Positions 53,501 to 63,691 of a stretch of 64,000 bases of DNA are shown here, piece after piece (within the stretch, counting starts at the first letter, position 1; every line of letters starts with the position of its first letter). The notes under the pieces were generated by a model, which made no database searches, was not told where the DNA came from, and worked only from the letters and a program-made list of their open reading frames with translations. Source of the DNA: Ascoidea rubescens DSM 1968 (taxonomy: Eukaryota; Ascomycota; Saccharomycetes; Ascoideales; Ascoideaceae); assembly GCF_001661345.1 (NCBI RefSeq), contig NW_017962924.1, positions 186,001-250,000 on the forward strand, written 5' to 3'. A program made the translations under genes and the position numbers.

Positions 53501-55707
53501 TTGAAATCATTATTGTCATCCAGGTCTTCTTCACCATTCCAGGAAAAAGTGGCATTTTGAAAGCCAATTAAGGGCGAATTGGCATCTCTTTCGCAAATTA
53601 ATTGTTCGTATTTAGTTGTTTCTGGTTCAGAAAAAAAATCTTGAATACGATCCAAAGAAGCTTTTGAACGCATGACAGAAGATAACATGTAGGAAATATC
53701 ATCAATTGGCAATCTAAGTAAGTTGAAAAAAGATAAAGCTGTAAAAGCAACTGGAGAAGTCAAAACATTTCCGTCGATCAAAGTATAGCAAGCAAAACTG
53801 ATCAATGTGACAATAGTTGGAGCTATGTGGCCTAATATTGAAGAAAACATTTGCAAAATATATTGTCTTTTAAGTTTTTTCAATTCCGTCATTCTGATGT
53901 CCATAATTGATTCAATGAATTTTTGTTCCCAAGCAAAAAATTTGATAATTCTGATATTTTGAAAACATTCATTTAATTTTCCAACTCTTTTATCCGAAAC
54001 TAGCATCATGTTCTTTTGAAGGTCACCAATTTTTTTAGAAAGTAAATAATTGATTGGTAATAAAAATAACAAGAAAGTGGAACCGACTAAAGAAGACCAA
54101 CCAAGAAGGTCATATAGTAGATATATTGCAAAAACAACCATAACAACGCCACTAACAAAATAGAATAGGTAACCACAAAGCTCAGATACTTGAAAAGCAT
54201 CAACAGCCATTAAATTAATAATCCCACCTAATTCTTTTTCTTTTTTTTTCTCATTGTCAACTTGTTCGCCATTTTCTTCAGCGTTTTGTGTTTGTTTGGA
54301 AACCTTTGAAGATTTATTGGATTTGGAATCATCATTTGGAATAGACTTTTCAACAGAAAGTTTTCTTCTAAGAGCTTTTGAATAGACTTGGCCGATGATA
54401 ATTGATCTCATTCGAGTACAAACTCTTCTACCAATGAATAAAGATACACCAAATAGTAAAGAGTTTAAAACTCTAACACCAAACATAAGGAAAACAGAAA
54501 ACCAGGCAAGGTTTAAAGGAATATAATTTGAATCATCGATGAATTCTAAAATCACTTTTAATAAGATACTAGGAACAAACATACCAAAAGCATAAAATGT
54601 TATATAGAAAGCTTGAAATGCAAAATCCCAACCGAAATAACTCATTAGTTTCCAAGCAAAAGATAATCTTGATTTGAATTTTTCGAAATGCTCATATCTT
54701 CTTAAAGTGATGTAAGAAAAATCGTCATTTCTTAGCGCCCAAATCTGATCTAATTTCAAGTCTTTATTTTTTGAAGCAATTGAAATCATTGGGTTTAACC
54801 ATGAATAGGTTATTAAAGAGAATAAAGAAGTAATTCTTTCTGGGGTTGGAGTGTAATTTTTTTGGTTTTTTGGATTATAAAGATAGTTTGAAACGTTATT
54901 ACCGATTTTATCTGTCCAAAAAAACGCAGATAGACAAAAATTAATGGGAAATTGAGAGCAATAATAATATCTTTGAGGATTTTTCAAAGTATTATGTATT
55001 AAAACTGACCTAAAATTTAGACTGGTAGGAACCAATAGAACAGTGTGAATTGTTATTAGTAAAGCCCATGAATTGATTTTAGCTAAAAAAGAGGTGTTAT
55101 TTTTTTTAGATATTATCAAAGAATAAAATCTTAAAGAGGATAAGAAAAGAGAAATAAGCCAAACAAGGAAAGTTTCAAGTGAAGATATATTTTTTTTGTA
55201 TGAGTATATGTTTGTGATAAAACCAATCAATATAAGAAAATATTCCAAGAAGACTTTAAAATTTTCAATGAAATTTCTATGAATTTCAATATATTCTCCA
55301 TGGGGAGCGCCATCATCGTTAGTAAAAGATAGAAATTTGATGTCAAAATGTTTTCTTTTGATCAAATCAGCAGAAAGACGATTGGAATTGATTGCACCGT
55401 AATTTGAAGAAGTCGATTTAATTGACGAGGATGAGAAGGAGGAAGACGACGATACTAAGAGAGGATGTCCATGGTGGTTATCAGCATCTACTTTATCGCT
55501 TTTGGAGTTTGAGCTTAACTTGGGATTGAAGAAATTTTGTTTCTCAGTAAAGGACTCGTTATGAAAAAAACTATATAAAAGGCAAGATATGACAATGATT
55601 ATAATTGAGGAGGAAATGGAAATATCAAGATAATATTTCCTTGCACAAGAGGTAAAATCATCATGATACCATATCGCTGAACAATTTAGCGACAGGCTCG
55701 AATCCAT
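50596..55707 (-). CDS. ABCC-type vacuolar transporter, Ybt1/Vmr1-like
   Basis: 1703 residues from ATG at 55705-55707, the size of a full MRP-type transporter with an extra N-terminal membrane domain (Ybt1 has 1661). Order: membrane domain 0, first transmembrane domain, NBD1 with Walker A GPTGAGKT, signature LSGGQKQR and Walker B ILLDD; second transmembrane domain; NBD2 with GRTGAGKS, LSQGQRQL and IMLLDEATASID. NBD1 has Asp-Asp after Walker B instead of Asp-Glu, the usual MRP degenerate site, so NBD2 should be the main ATPase. A charged insert in the first membrane domain (DDSKSNKSSKVSK..., before GGIINLMAVDAF) is typical of the Ybt1/Nft1/Vmr1 group. Ybt1 moves bile acids and phosphatidylcholine at the vacuole; the substrate here is unknown. 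Confidence 0.93.
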   Translation of the reverse strand: MDSSLSLNCSAIWYHDDFTSCARKYYLDISISSSIIIIVISCLLYSFFHNESFTEKQNFFNPKLSSNSKSDKVDADNHHGHPLLVSSSSSFSSSSIKSTSSNYGAINSNRLSADLIKRKHFDIKFLSFTNDDGAPHGEYIEIHRNFIENFKVFLEYFLILIGFITNIYSYKKNISSLETFLVWLISLFLSSLRFYSLIISKKNNTSFLAKINSWALLITIHTVLLVPTSLNFRSVLIHNTLKNPQRYYYCSQFPINFCLSAFFWTDKIGNNVSNYLYNPKNQKNYTPTPERITSLFSLITYSWLNPMISIASKNKDLKLDQIWALRNDDFSYITLRRYEHFEKFKSRLSFAWKLMSYFGWDFAFQAFYITFYAFGMFVPSILLKVILEFIDDSNYIPLNLAWFSVFLMFGVRVLNSLLFGVSLFIGRRVCTRMRSIIIGQVYSKALRRKLSVEKSIPNDDSKSNKSSKVSKQTQNAEENGEQVDNEKKKEKELGGIINLMAVDAFQVSELCGYLFYFVSGVVMVVFAIYLLYDLLGWSSLVGSTFLLFLLPINYLLSKKIGDLQKNMMLVSDKRVGKLNECFQNIRIIKFFAWEQKFIESIMDIRMTELKKLKRQYILQMFSSILGHIAPTIVTLISFACYTLIDGNVLTSPVAFTALSFFNLLRLPIDDISYMLSSVMRSKASLDRIQDFFSEPETTKYEQLICERDANSPLIGFQNATFSWNGEEDLDDNNDFKLRDLDISFVEGKLNVIIGPTGAGKTSTLLALLGEMNLISGKVFLPGVLPRNEIQIEPNTGLADNVAYCSQSAWLLNGTIRDNILFDSEFNQKRYKDVIESCGLKRDLEIFEAGDQTEIGEKGVVLSGGQKQRVSLARALYSSSKNILLDDCLSAVDSNTALWIYDNCITGPLMKNRTCILVSHNVALTVKDAEHVIVMENGRVRAQGSPEKLLFDGFLGEDDLIKSSIMNSRNASNVDIKQLNSSASRSENQLSNRNIKKFDKELLKAKVKEQEEEEGIELTKAVNKTKGKLVQEETKSTGTVSIQVYKFYMNTFGPWYAWGFVFSLFIFSQVVFISQSWWLRKWSLNNEAEFPYSSFHSFVISPNIFEKVNHIKDKSSAIIYGTKNFAQSLRIEPGHDAIFYISIYGLIGLGFGLVCSIRNLFLFFSGLRASNIIFKNVLERIMRAKLRFFDTTPIGRIMNRFSKDIESVDQEITEYFQGTFVCIIITVSTLFLIITITPLFFLFAVFISLMFYAIGYFYLSLSRELKRYESITKSPIHQNFTETLVGVTTIRAYGVEHKFMKKNLEYIDENNTPFFYLWVANRWLCFRIDFLGALVTLFSGSFVLYYMDSLDAGLAGISLSYAISFADAALWLVRLYAMLEMIMNSVERLKEYMEVEEEPEPQLSQEFEPPKTWPETGKIEISNLSLRYAPDLPKVIKNVTFDVEPNAKIGIVGRTGAGKSTIITALFRFLDPDTGTITIDGYEITKIGLNTLRKAITIIPQDPTLFSGTIKSNLDPFEQYSDAEMFEALIRVNLLSREELESNGTIENDELISRTPNNAEETEIEENKNKFLNLDNKIEEGGKNLSQGQRQLVCLARSILRTPKIMLLDEATASIDYKSDHKIQQTIRNEFKNSTILTIAHRLRSIIDYDKILVMDAGKVVEYDEPFKLISDKNTIFYQMCEKSGELDVLIKLAKESSSKNEDI

Positions 55708-56852
55708 TGTGAAGTTGATTTATAGTGTTGCCTGAGAAAAAAAGCTGTGGTGATTCGAGCAGCTGAGATTCATAAATGCTTCAGAATGTGCACCCAAGTA
55801 AAAAAACGGGAGATAAGCGATCTAATATATAGCTGGAACAGAGTTGAAAAAACAATAGTGGTAGAAAAGATAAAAGAGTCCACTTGATAATCCAGAAAAG
55901 TGGGAAGCTTTAATTTGTTATTGTGTGAGACAAAAGCAAAGCTCCGGCTTTTTCGACAGAGATGGCCTTTTATTCCAACTGCCTGTCTGTTTCGGTGTCT
56001 TTGCTGCTGAAAAGCAAAATATCACAGTTTGCGACACGAAAACCGCCAGGTCTTTTGCGAAAAAAGGCTCATTCACTTTTGGTGTTTATCGCTGGATGAA
56101 AAGGCTCAGACACAAGTCTATTCTAAATACCTTTCAACCAACAGATGTGCTTTGAAAAGCTCTCCAGTGGTGGCAATTGCGTAACTGAGCTGTTTCCAAC
56201 CTCCACAGGTATTTCAAATCGAATGCTGTTTTGAGAATTGCAGCAAACCCACTTGGCTCTCTTGTTTTCAAATCAACAAACCGGCTTTGCTTCAGAGTTT
56301 TCGGCAGGAAATATTACTTGAACATGAAATGCTCAATTACAACAATGCTGGCCTTCCAAAGATTTTGCAATTCGGAAAGGGCACAAAGCAGAAACTGTCT
56401 GTGGTTTAAAAGGTTGCAAACCGAATTCTGCCAGATGTTGATGGTTGGGGTCGTTTTGGTTACTGTTGGCGCCACATAAAGGCCAGTAAATATATAGTTA
56501 ACAGTCTCCCATCCACAATCCATTATCAAAGTTACCAAAGACATGAGGCAGACTTTCGGTTGGATCATCCTGGAGTAGCATATCTGTCTGCTCAGCAAAA
56601 GTGTAGGAGAATATTGTTTGATTCAAAGAAATGCCACTATATCAAGGCTTTCTGATATTTACAGCAACTTCTCATGAGAAGTCTGCCTGGAATTTAAAAA
56701 TAAGAAAAAAAGGGCTTTTAATGAAACCAAAGAAAGCTAGTTTGAATAGCTAACTCAAAAGTTTTTACTACAATTCAATAAAATTATAACAAACAATAAA
56801 CCAATATCAAAAAAAAAAAAAAAAAAAATGAAAACAAGAAAATTGAATAACT
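55708..56852. promoter_or_regulatory. Promoter region of the Ybt1-like gene
   Basis: 1.1 kb between the transporter start (-) and the 3' end of the Gfd2-like gene (-). No supported gene; a 94-codon leftward frame at 56314-56598 has no recognisable features. I did not find a canonical drug-response element. Poly-A near 56811-56827 marks the 3' flank of the next gene. Confidence 0.4.
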
Positions 56853-58259
56853 TTAGTTATCGAAATAGATAAATTTAAGAGCATCTTCAACACTCTCCAT
56901 AAGCTTTGGCGGTACCACCTCTAGACCCACCAACCCTTTGTTATTTCTACCTCTACGAGATCTTCTAGGTTCTGAATTATAAAACTCTTGCTGTTTTTGC
57001 TTTTTTATCGTCTTAAATTCAACCACCTTTTTCTTGATATTTTCAATAAACTCAATGCTATCAAGTTTATTATTTATTCGATATAATGGATCCGAAAGGT
57101 TCATCGCAAGTATCAAAGTAAAATAACTATCATTACCTGCATTATGTAAATTCGAATGTGGAATGTTAAGGATTCTTAAAACATTTCCTAATGACGAGGT
57201 CTCAGTACCAAAACTAGTGGTCCATAAATCTTGTGTATCAATAATTGAATGGTTTTCAGGAAATCTTACACCAAGTTCTTTTAGCCATTTAATATCCCCA
57301 CAAACATTATGACCAACTAATGAACAAGGGTAATCTAGTTCAGTAAAATAATAATTTATTATGACTTGCATCAAAATGGCGCATTTTTCAAACGTCAAAA
57401 TTATTGATTCACCAATAAATTTGAATTTATTATCTGTTATAAATAATCCATTTCGGAACTCAAAAACCTCACTTGGAATCAAATGGATCTTTTGAAAACT
57501 CGGATTTAATGTGCTCAATTGAAATCTAGGATCATATATCGTCAACCCAAGTTCAATTATAATATATGTATTAGTTTCAAAAGCTTCGATATCAATCGAA
57601 ATCAATATGTGATTTTCGATAAATACTTTGGTAACCGCATTCTTCAAATATTCAAAATTATTTGAATTCATCAAATAAGTATGACGTTTTCTTCTCGACT
57701 CCTTTTTTAAATTATTCAAATAGGTGACTGCAATGGATTTATTAAATTCTTTAAAATGATTTATGGCACCATTCATATCAAAGTTATTAAATAAACCAGA
57801 ATCAGAAAAACTACTCACCTTTGGGATAATTGAGCTCAAGGAAGGCAATTCCTCATAGGGAACTTTGATATTACAATATAACCTTTCGGCCTCAGATTTA
57901 TTCAACCACTGTGTATACTTTCTTGGATTTATTTTGTCATCAAAATTTTCTCTATTCTTTTGTTTTCTACCATTTATATTATTATCATTATTTATTTGAT
58001 TATTACGATTATTCTTATTATCACAATTACTCTGGTCATTCTGATTATTCCGGTTATTCTGATTATTCTGGTTATTATCTTTTTTCTTTTTTTTTTTTGA
58101 TTTTTTGTGTCTCGAGCACCCTTGGATTGCCGAACCATCCTCCAACCTTGAAGGATACTGCTGTTTCTCAAAATCTACAGAGTTAGATGATTTTTTCTGA
58201 TGAGAACCCATTTGATCATCAATTGGTGATTCATTTTTACCATTTGAATCGAGTTTCAT
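56853..58259 (-). CDS. Gfd2/YDR514C-like DEDDh-type nuclease
   Basis: 468 residues from the first ATG (58257-58259). The frame continues 30 codons upstream, but only GTG codons are available there. The N-terminus is polar, with a Lys-rich patch and Asn/Gln repeats. The folded region from about residue 215 has the RNase-H-like exonuclease plan: ISIDIEAFE (Asp and Glu), IIELGLTIYDPRFQ, GHNVCGDIKWL (Asp), SIIDTQDLW, and HNAGNDSYFT (His plus Asp). All five DEDDh residues look present, so catalysis is possible; the family's substrate is not settled, and Gfd2 was linked genetically to mRNA export through Dbp5. A degenerate paralogue lies at 26499-28126. It shares a 336-bp divergent promoter with MED17. 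Confidence 0.85.
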   Translation of the reverse strand: MKLDSNGKNESPIDDQMGSHQKKSSNSVDFEKQQYPSRLEDGSAIQGCSRHKKSKKKKKKDNNQNNQNNRNNQNDQSNCDNKNNRNNQINNDNNINGRKQKNRENFDDKINPRKYTQWLNKSEAERLYCNIKVPYEELPSLSSIIPKVSSFSDSGLFNNFDMNGAINHFKEFNKSIAVTYLNNLKKESRRKRHTYLMNSNNFEYLKNAVTKVFIENHILISIDIEAFETNTYIIIELGLTIYDPRFQLSTLNPSFQKIHLIPSEVFEFRNGLFITDNKFKFIGESIILTFEKCAILMQVIINYYFTELDYPCSLVGHNVCGDIKWLKELGVRFPENHSIIDTQDLWTTSFGTETSSLGNVLRILNIPHSNLHNAGNDSYFTLILAMNLSDPLYRINNKLDSIEFIENIKKKVVEFKTIKKQKQQEFYNSEPRRSRRGRNNKGLVGLEVVPPKLMESVEDALKFIYFDN

Positions 58260-58595
58260 TGTTAAAAACAAAAAGCAAATATAAGAGCAAAGATACAACA
58301 CTAGCAACGATCCAAAATAATTGTTTTTTAGGGGCGGGGACACTCTCACATGAAGAAGCCATTTATATGGATCACAGCATCTGTATATGCATGTTGAAGT
58401 CAGTACATGTTGAAATCGTTTGTGTGTGCATAGCGGTTTAGAGCGGAAAATCTATGGATTAGCACACGGTTTTTGTCAATTTATTGGGAAATATAAAGTG
58501 AGTGCTTTGATATTTCACAACTAACAATAGCGCACTGATTGACATCAACTCAAAATACAAAATAATGATTAATACCAATTAAATACTATTCAATA
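58260..58595. promoter_or_regulatory. Divergent promoter, Gfd2-like / MED17
   Basis: 336 bp. At 58328-58340 the sequence TTAGGGGCGGGGA carries a stress-response-type AGGGG and a GGGG box preceded by a T run (Mig1/Msn2-like). A two-kind ATG start context is seen: a five-codon upstream frame (58565-58582) precedes the MED17 ATG. Confidence 0.45.
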
Positions 58596-61052
58596 ATGGA
58601 ATCAGATAATAATATTAGTGATGCTAAACAGCTGGACAGTCAAAGCATTTGGGATCTTTTCGAGACACCAAAAAATGATAGTATGGAGGTAGATATAGAT
58701 CAACTTGAAAAGGATGATGGAGATAGAGAATTGGAAAGTCTTTTCAATGATATTGATAAAATCAATTTACATTTAGACCCAAGTTTAATAACAGAGAACT
58801 TTAGGGATCCATCATTTAGTAAACCCTATGAATTATCAATAAATCAATTATTCAAGTACATTGAAGATCAAAAAGGCGATTTTTTAAACATTACTGAGAA
58901 CTCATTGAAAGCTGATATTGAAAATGATAAGATTAAAAATGAGAGTCTTTCTCAGATATACAATGAATCTGGAAGGTTTAATTTATATGGAAAAGAATAT
59001 CCGAGTTTGAACGATAATCATCAAGCAGAAGTAAATAATGGAAATAAAGAAAATAATAGCGGTAATAATACTACTGATCAGATTATCAGTAGACAGTTAA
59101 AAATCAGAGAGTTTTACAAGTCAAAGGGTGAAATAATAAACAATGTTAATACAGCTTTGAATGAGTCTGCTTATTTATTGGATTTTTTATCGTTGTTGAA
59201 TTCTTCAACCCGAGATAATGCAAAAAATTCGATATCTTCTCATATAAAACAATCCATTCCACTAAAATCATTAAATTGCGATTTTATCGAAAACAACACT
59301 ACTTCGTTTATAAATAATATTGAATCTTTTAATGTTCACAATTTGAAACTTTTGAGAAGTTGGAAATTGGAATCAATTACAAAGTGCTCAAACATTTTCC
59401 AAGATTCTTTTAAGAAATTATCTAATGAAATAGATCAGGAAAATTTATATTGGAATAATTTGCTACGAATTTCAAATTTAAACAATAATGAAAACAATAA
59501 TAATTATAATGAAGTGCTATTTAAATCAACCTATCCTCAATTTAACTTGAAAACATTTTCAATTAATTATGGTTTTAGAGATTCTGGATCAAATTATAAT
59601 ATTAATAAAGGGTTTGGATTTTTGAATAAGATCAATTCAAAAAATCAAAAAATTAAATTCGAGCCTTACACTAACGATTCATCAATCAAATCTTATGTCA
59701 AGGTGACTATATTAACCAAATTAAATAGTGAATTTATTGTTATAAGTGAATCTTCAATACCTGATCATTTACTTTATGATTATAAAAAATACAGTATTAA
59801 GAATGACAAAAATAATAAAATTGATAATGTTGAAAATAAAGATATTAAACTTGTTAAAAACCAAATCAATGAAGCCAGACTAAAATTATTTGATGAAGAA
59901 TTGTTTTATCAATTAACCAAAGAAATAAAGGATTTAATCCCCTATAATGGCAAAATACTATCAAATAATAAAATTATAATTGACTTAAGTGAGGACTTTA
60001 TAATTGAAATCGATTACATAAGTAAAAATAAAGAAGATTTTGAGAACGAGTTGAAAATTTCATCAGAAAATAATGAAAACAGTAAAAGTAAGAAAATTCA
60101 GAACACAAATGCAATTATGAATGACACGATCAATGGACTTGCTTTGAATAGTGAAAAAGAACCCCAAAATGGGATATACAATGAATTAAATGATAAATTG
60201 AAGCAGTTAGTTGGAGATAATCAAAACAAAATTGATTCGGAGACTAAATTATATGACAAGAAACAGAATTTGAATTCAAATATATTAAAAATCAAAAAAG
60301 AAATTGACCAAAGTGAAAAATTCAGCATCAAATCTCCCAACAATACACCATCGCCGACATCAACCGAAGAAATTAAGAATTTTGTTCAGAATAATAAGAA
60401 AGCTGATTATATTTTAAGCTTTTTAAAATTAATGTTATCTTATCATCATAAACTGAATTTAAAGTATAAGAAAAACAAGTATCCAATAATATTGAATTCA
60501 ATTCACAATTTTAGGAAAAATATTGATAAACCTTTATTATTGAAGCCATTAATTGGTAATATCAAACATGAAAGAAATTTAAATGAATTAGTGGGTATAT
60601 TGGTGGAAACTTTTCACCAAGTAGGAATATCTAATTTCAAAATCTATGATTACAACAAAAGTCAAGTAATAAATTATGAAGAAAACTTCATTCAAATTAT
60701 TAACTCATTAAATTTTAATAACATAAGAAGTAAAATGTTAATAAACAACTATCAAAATGGGAATGATAAATATGACAATGCTTTCAGCAATATCACCAGG
60801 CCAGCCAGGACCGAAATAATAACCAATTTCAATACAAAACTAGTAATAAAGCTCGTTTTATCATCTTCGTCAACATTCTGCGATCTAATTATCAATTTAA
60901 GAGTAGAAGGAAAATCTCTGAACAGCAAAAATAAAGACACAAAAGAATTAAAAATTCAAAGTGCCAATCACAAGATATTGGAGTCAGAATTTTCAGACTT
61001 TTACGAAATCAAGAAGTGCCTAGAGTGGGTTGTTGATCAGTATTACGCGTAA
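58596..61052 (+). CDS. MED17: Mediator subunit Med17 (Srb4)
   Basis: 818 residues from ATG at 58596. Med17 is the scaffold of the Mediator head module, which contacts RNA polymerase II and is needed for most transcription. Family marks: a region near residue 90 reading QKGDFLNITENSL, matching the RGSFLNITE-type motif of fungal Med17; a following acidic and polar part; then a helical middle with LDFLSLL; and a C-terminal domain (KADYILSFLKLMLSYHHKLNL, KPLLLKPLIGNIKHERNL, TRPARTEIITNFNTKLVIKLVLSSS). Longer than S. cerevisiae Srb4 (687) through Asn/Lys-rich insertions such as the one around residues 490-580. Confidence 0.82.
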   Translation: MESDNNISDAKQLDSQSIWDLFETPKNDSMEVDIDQLEKDDGDRELESLFNDIDKINLHLDPSLITENFRDPSFSKPYELSINQLFKYIEDQKGDFLNITENSLKADIENDKIKNESLSQIYNESGRFNLYGKEYPSLNDNHQAEVNNGNKENNSGNNTTDQIISRQLKIREFYKSKGEIINNVNTALNESAYLLDFLSLLNSSTRDNAKNSISSHIKQSIPLKSLNCDFIENNTTSFINNIESFNVHNLKLLRSWKLESITKCSNIFQDSFKKLSNEIDQENLYWNNLLRISNLNNNENNNNYNEVLFKSTYPQFNLKTFSINYGFRDSGSNYNINKGFGFLNKINSKNQKIKFEPYTNDSSIKSYVKVTILTKLNSEFIVISESSIPDHLLYDYKKYSIKNDKNNKIDNVENKDIKLVKNQINEARLKLFDEELFYQLTKEIKDLIPYNGKILSNNKIIIDLSEDFIIEIDYISKNKEDFENELKISSENNENSKSKKIQNTNAIMNDTINGLALNSEKEPQNGIYNELNDKLKQLVGDNQNKIDSETKLYDKKQNLNSNILKIKKEIDQSEKFSIKSPNNTPSPTSTEEIKNFVQNNKKADYILSFLKLMLSYHHKLNLKYKKNKYPIILNSIHNFRKNIDKPLLLKPLIGNIKHERNLNELVGILVETFHQVGISNFKIYDYNKSQVINYEENFIQIINSLNFNNIRSKMLINNYQNGNDKYDNAFSNITRPARTEIITNFNTKLVIKLVLSSSSTFCDLIINLRVEGKSLNSKNKDTKELKIQSANHKILESEFSDFYEIKKCLEWVVDQYYA

Positions 61053-61338
61053 CATATGTAACATATATAGCTTCATAGACACAGCAGTCAATATAACCAT
61101 TTTGCTATTGATAAAAGCATAATAGAAACATTTCCGTTCTGCTTATCTAACAAACCGTGCACTTACATAAGCACAAGGATGAGGTGTCAAAGAGGCTCAA
61201 AGGGGCTCAAACAGACCCAAAACACTCCTATTTTATCCTCCACGAATGTTTTATCACTGATAAATTTATCAACTATCTTTGTCCAATTGTTGGTACTCTA
61301 TAGTGCAATTCGAATTTGCTAATACAAACAGTTTGAAC

Positions 61339-62469
61339 ATGTCACTCCAGCCAAAAGTATTTAGTTTTTTTGATGGTGCCATTCAAGATCATTGTTTTTT
61401 TGGCAGTAATAATCAGCTTTTAGCGATAACTCAAGATAAAGATATAAAAATCTATGATGCCTCAACACAACAGTTGCTTCAAATATTGTCTGGTCATGAA
61501 GCCCCAATTACTGCAATTGATGTTTCTGCAGAAGGATTGATAGTTTCTTGTTCCCAGGATCGTAACGCTATTGTTTGGAAACCATATATCAATCAACAAA
61601 CCGGTGTTTTAGATTTTAAAAAAGATTTGGTGTTGTTAAGAATTAATAGAGCAGCAATTTGCTGTAGATGGTCACCAAATGGCAAAAAGTTTGCTGTTGG
61701 ATCCGGTTCAAAAGTGGTTGCAATTTGTTACTATGAAGAAGAAAATGATTGGTGGATTTCAAAACATATTAAAAAGTTTATTAAATCATCTGTTTTATCA
61801 ATTGATTGGCATCCAAATAATGTTCTAATTGCTTGTGGTACAGCCAATTTCCATACTTATGTTTTTTCAACATTCATTAAAAGTATTGATACAAGACCAA
61901 GTCCATCTTGTTGGGGCGTTAAGCTACCATTTAACACACTTTGTGGAGATTTTGTCAGCAGTACAGGTGGTTGGATTCATGACGTTTCATTTAGTCCATC
62001 TGGAAATGTTTTGGGATTTGTTGCTCATGACTCGACAATTACAATTGTTTATCCCTCAGAACCTAATGAACCACCAATTTCAATGGTATCTGTCAAAACA
62101 AACTATTTGCCATTTAAAACTATTAAATTTTTAAGTGAAAATGAACTAATTGTTGCTGGGCATAATTGTTTTCCGATTCTTTTTACTGGGAATGAAGAAA
62201 ATTGGTCAGAACAAAAAAGTATTGATCCGGCAGCCAAGTTAAATAGTAAAAATCAGAGTGGAAATAAATTATTAATAGGTGATGAAGAAGAAACTACAAC
62301 TGCTATAAATATGTTTCAACAAATGGATTTAAGAGGTAAAGTTGTTAGTAAACAATCAACAAAATTGTCAAGTACTCATCAAAATACCATCACCTCGTTA
62401 AAATTTTTCTCCAAACATCAAATTTCTACATCTGGTAACGATGGAAAAGTGGTAATTTTCAATATCTAG
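61339..62469 (+). CDS. ARC40: Arp2/3 complex subunit Arc40 (ARPC1)
   Basis: 376 residues from ATG at 61339; the frame stays open 20 codons upstream, but that part has no ATG and no family similarity. It is a WD40 beta-propeller that nucleates branched actin at endocytic patches. Visible marks: SLQPKVFSFFDGAIQDHCFF, the first repeat LSGHEAPITAIDVSAEGLIVSCSQDRNAIVWK (split here as LSGHEAPITAID and CSQDRNAIVWK), AAICCRWSPNGKKFAVGSG, SSVLSIDWHPNNVLIACG, GWIHDVSFSPSGNVLGFVAHD, and the last repeat HQNTITSLKFF...STSGNDGKVVIFNI. Length fits S. cerevisiae Arc40 (384). No in-frame CTG was found. Confidence 0.95.
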   Translation: MSLQPKVFSFFDGAIQDHCFFGSNNQLLAITQDKDIKIYDASTQQLLQILSGHEAPITAIDVSAEGLIVSCSQDRNAIVWKPYINQQTGVLDFKKDLVLLRINRAAICCRWSPNGKKFAVGSGSKVVAICYYEEENDWWISKHIKKFIKSSVLSIDWHPNNVLIACGTANFHTYVFSTFIKSIDTRPSPSCWGVKLPFNTLCGDFVSSTGGWIHDVSFSPSGNVLGFVAHDSTITIVYPSEPNEPPISMVSVKTNYLPFKTIKFLSENELIVAGHNCFPILFTGNEENWSEQKSIDPAAKLNSKNQSGNKLLIGDEEETTTAINMFQQMDLRGKVVSKQSTKLSSTHQNTITSLKFFSKHQISTSGNDGKVVIFNI

Positions 62470-63691
62470 GGATATTTTGTGTATAGATAACAATAAAATT
62501 TTTGTTTAATCATTTCAGAAAGTGTTTTTTTTTAAAAAAAATTATATTTTTTATTATTTACTGGAAAAGAAATTTAGAAATTGAAAAAAAAAAATAAATC
62601 AATTGTTAGAAAACAAAAATTGGAGTTCTATAATATTCAAAAAATAAAAAGAACAAACAGATCGACAAGCTTTCAATTGAAAATAGTTAGTAAAATTGAG
62701 TCATTAATTTATTTTTTGCATCATCTAGTTAAACATTTATTTCTAATGGCTTGCAAAAAAAAATTATATGTTTTATTATTTTTAATTGAATGTAGATTTC
62801 AGAATTTTTTGATACCAATTATCAGCACCATTTCCACTATGGAAATTAAGACGACTCTTCCTATATTGTAATATTCGGTAATATCTCATCATTCACAATT
62901 AAAATTCAATTATTTCATTTTATAACCACCAAATAAAAAAGCACTTACAATTAACTTGTAATATCTTTATCATTGATATCGTTGATTTGGATCTTTGTCA
63001 AATAAATAAACAGTAATCATAATCCACTGAAAATTATTCAAAGAATCGTAGACAGAATCACACACGGATGAGTTACCCTTCTTTGAGATATTGATTGTGG
63101 TTTAATATAAAGACTGTCCACATTAGCTAAGTTCAGTCCACAGGTTTCGCTCTGTGAATAAAAACAATGTATTCAAGGAGAAGCTGAAAATTTTGCAATA
63201 ATCGCTGAAATATTCTAATGTACTGATATTAATTATGCTGTTGCAGCAGCAGCACAATCAATTCTGAAGACGGAGTATTGTAAATAATCAAATGCTGAAA
63301 CAAGTCCTGATAAGAGAGTACACAAATTAGATCTCTGAACTTCCATGCAAAATGGAAACCAAAAGAGAAAGTAGCTCCAAAGCCCCAAAGCCCCAAAGCC
63401 CTGATAAACTAGCATATAGCCCTGTGCGGTTGCACATGACTAAGTGTGTTGAGGGTTGTTTTCACATCACTCACAACGACACTTCAGGAAAAAGCATTTT
63501 GTCATGTGACTCCGATAAAGCTGAGGAGCCTGTGCTCTGAAATTTGCACCATATTGGATGTAAGGTGGGTCGTCAGAGAAAAGCGCTTTGAGTTTTACAG
63601 GCTGATATATTGAAACTACACTGAAGATCCAGTTATCCAAGTATTGTATAATATTATAGGTATCAACGTCAATTAAAAATAATATCACAGA
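62470..63691. promoter_or_regulatory. Intergenic region, ARC40 3' end and RPS10 promoter
   Basis: The first 400 bp are AT-rich 3' flank. An 8-bp CCCCAAAG repeat (three units, 63374-63400) and a GC-richer stretch to about 63540 (including AGGGTTG near 63453) form the likely RPS10 promoter. No gene is seen. Confidence 0.45.
63374..63400. repeat. CCCCAAAG 8-bp tandem repeat
   Basis: Three units plus a partial one, about 300 bp upstream of the RPS10 start. Confidence 0.85.

Noticed and set aside
56314-56598. 94-codon leftward frame upstream of the ABC transporter
   Set aside because: No similarity, no promoter or splice signals, and composition like the surrounding non-coding DNA.
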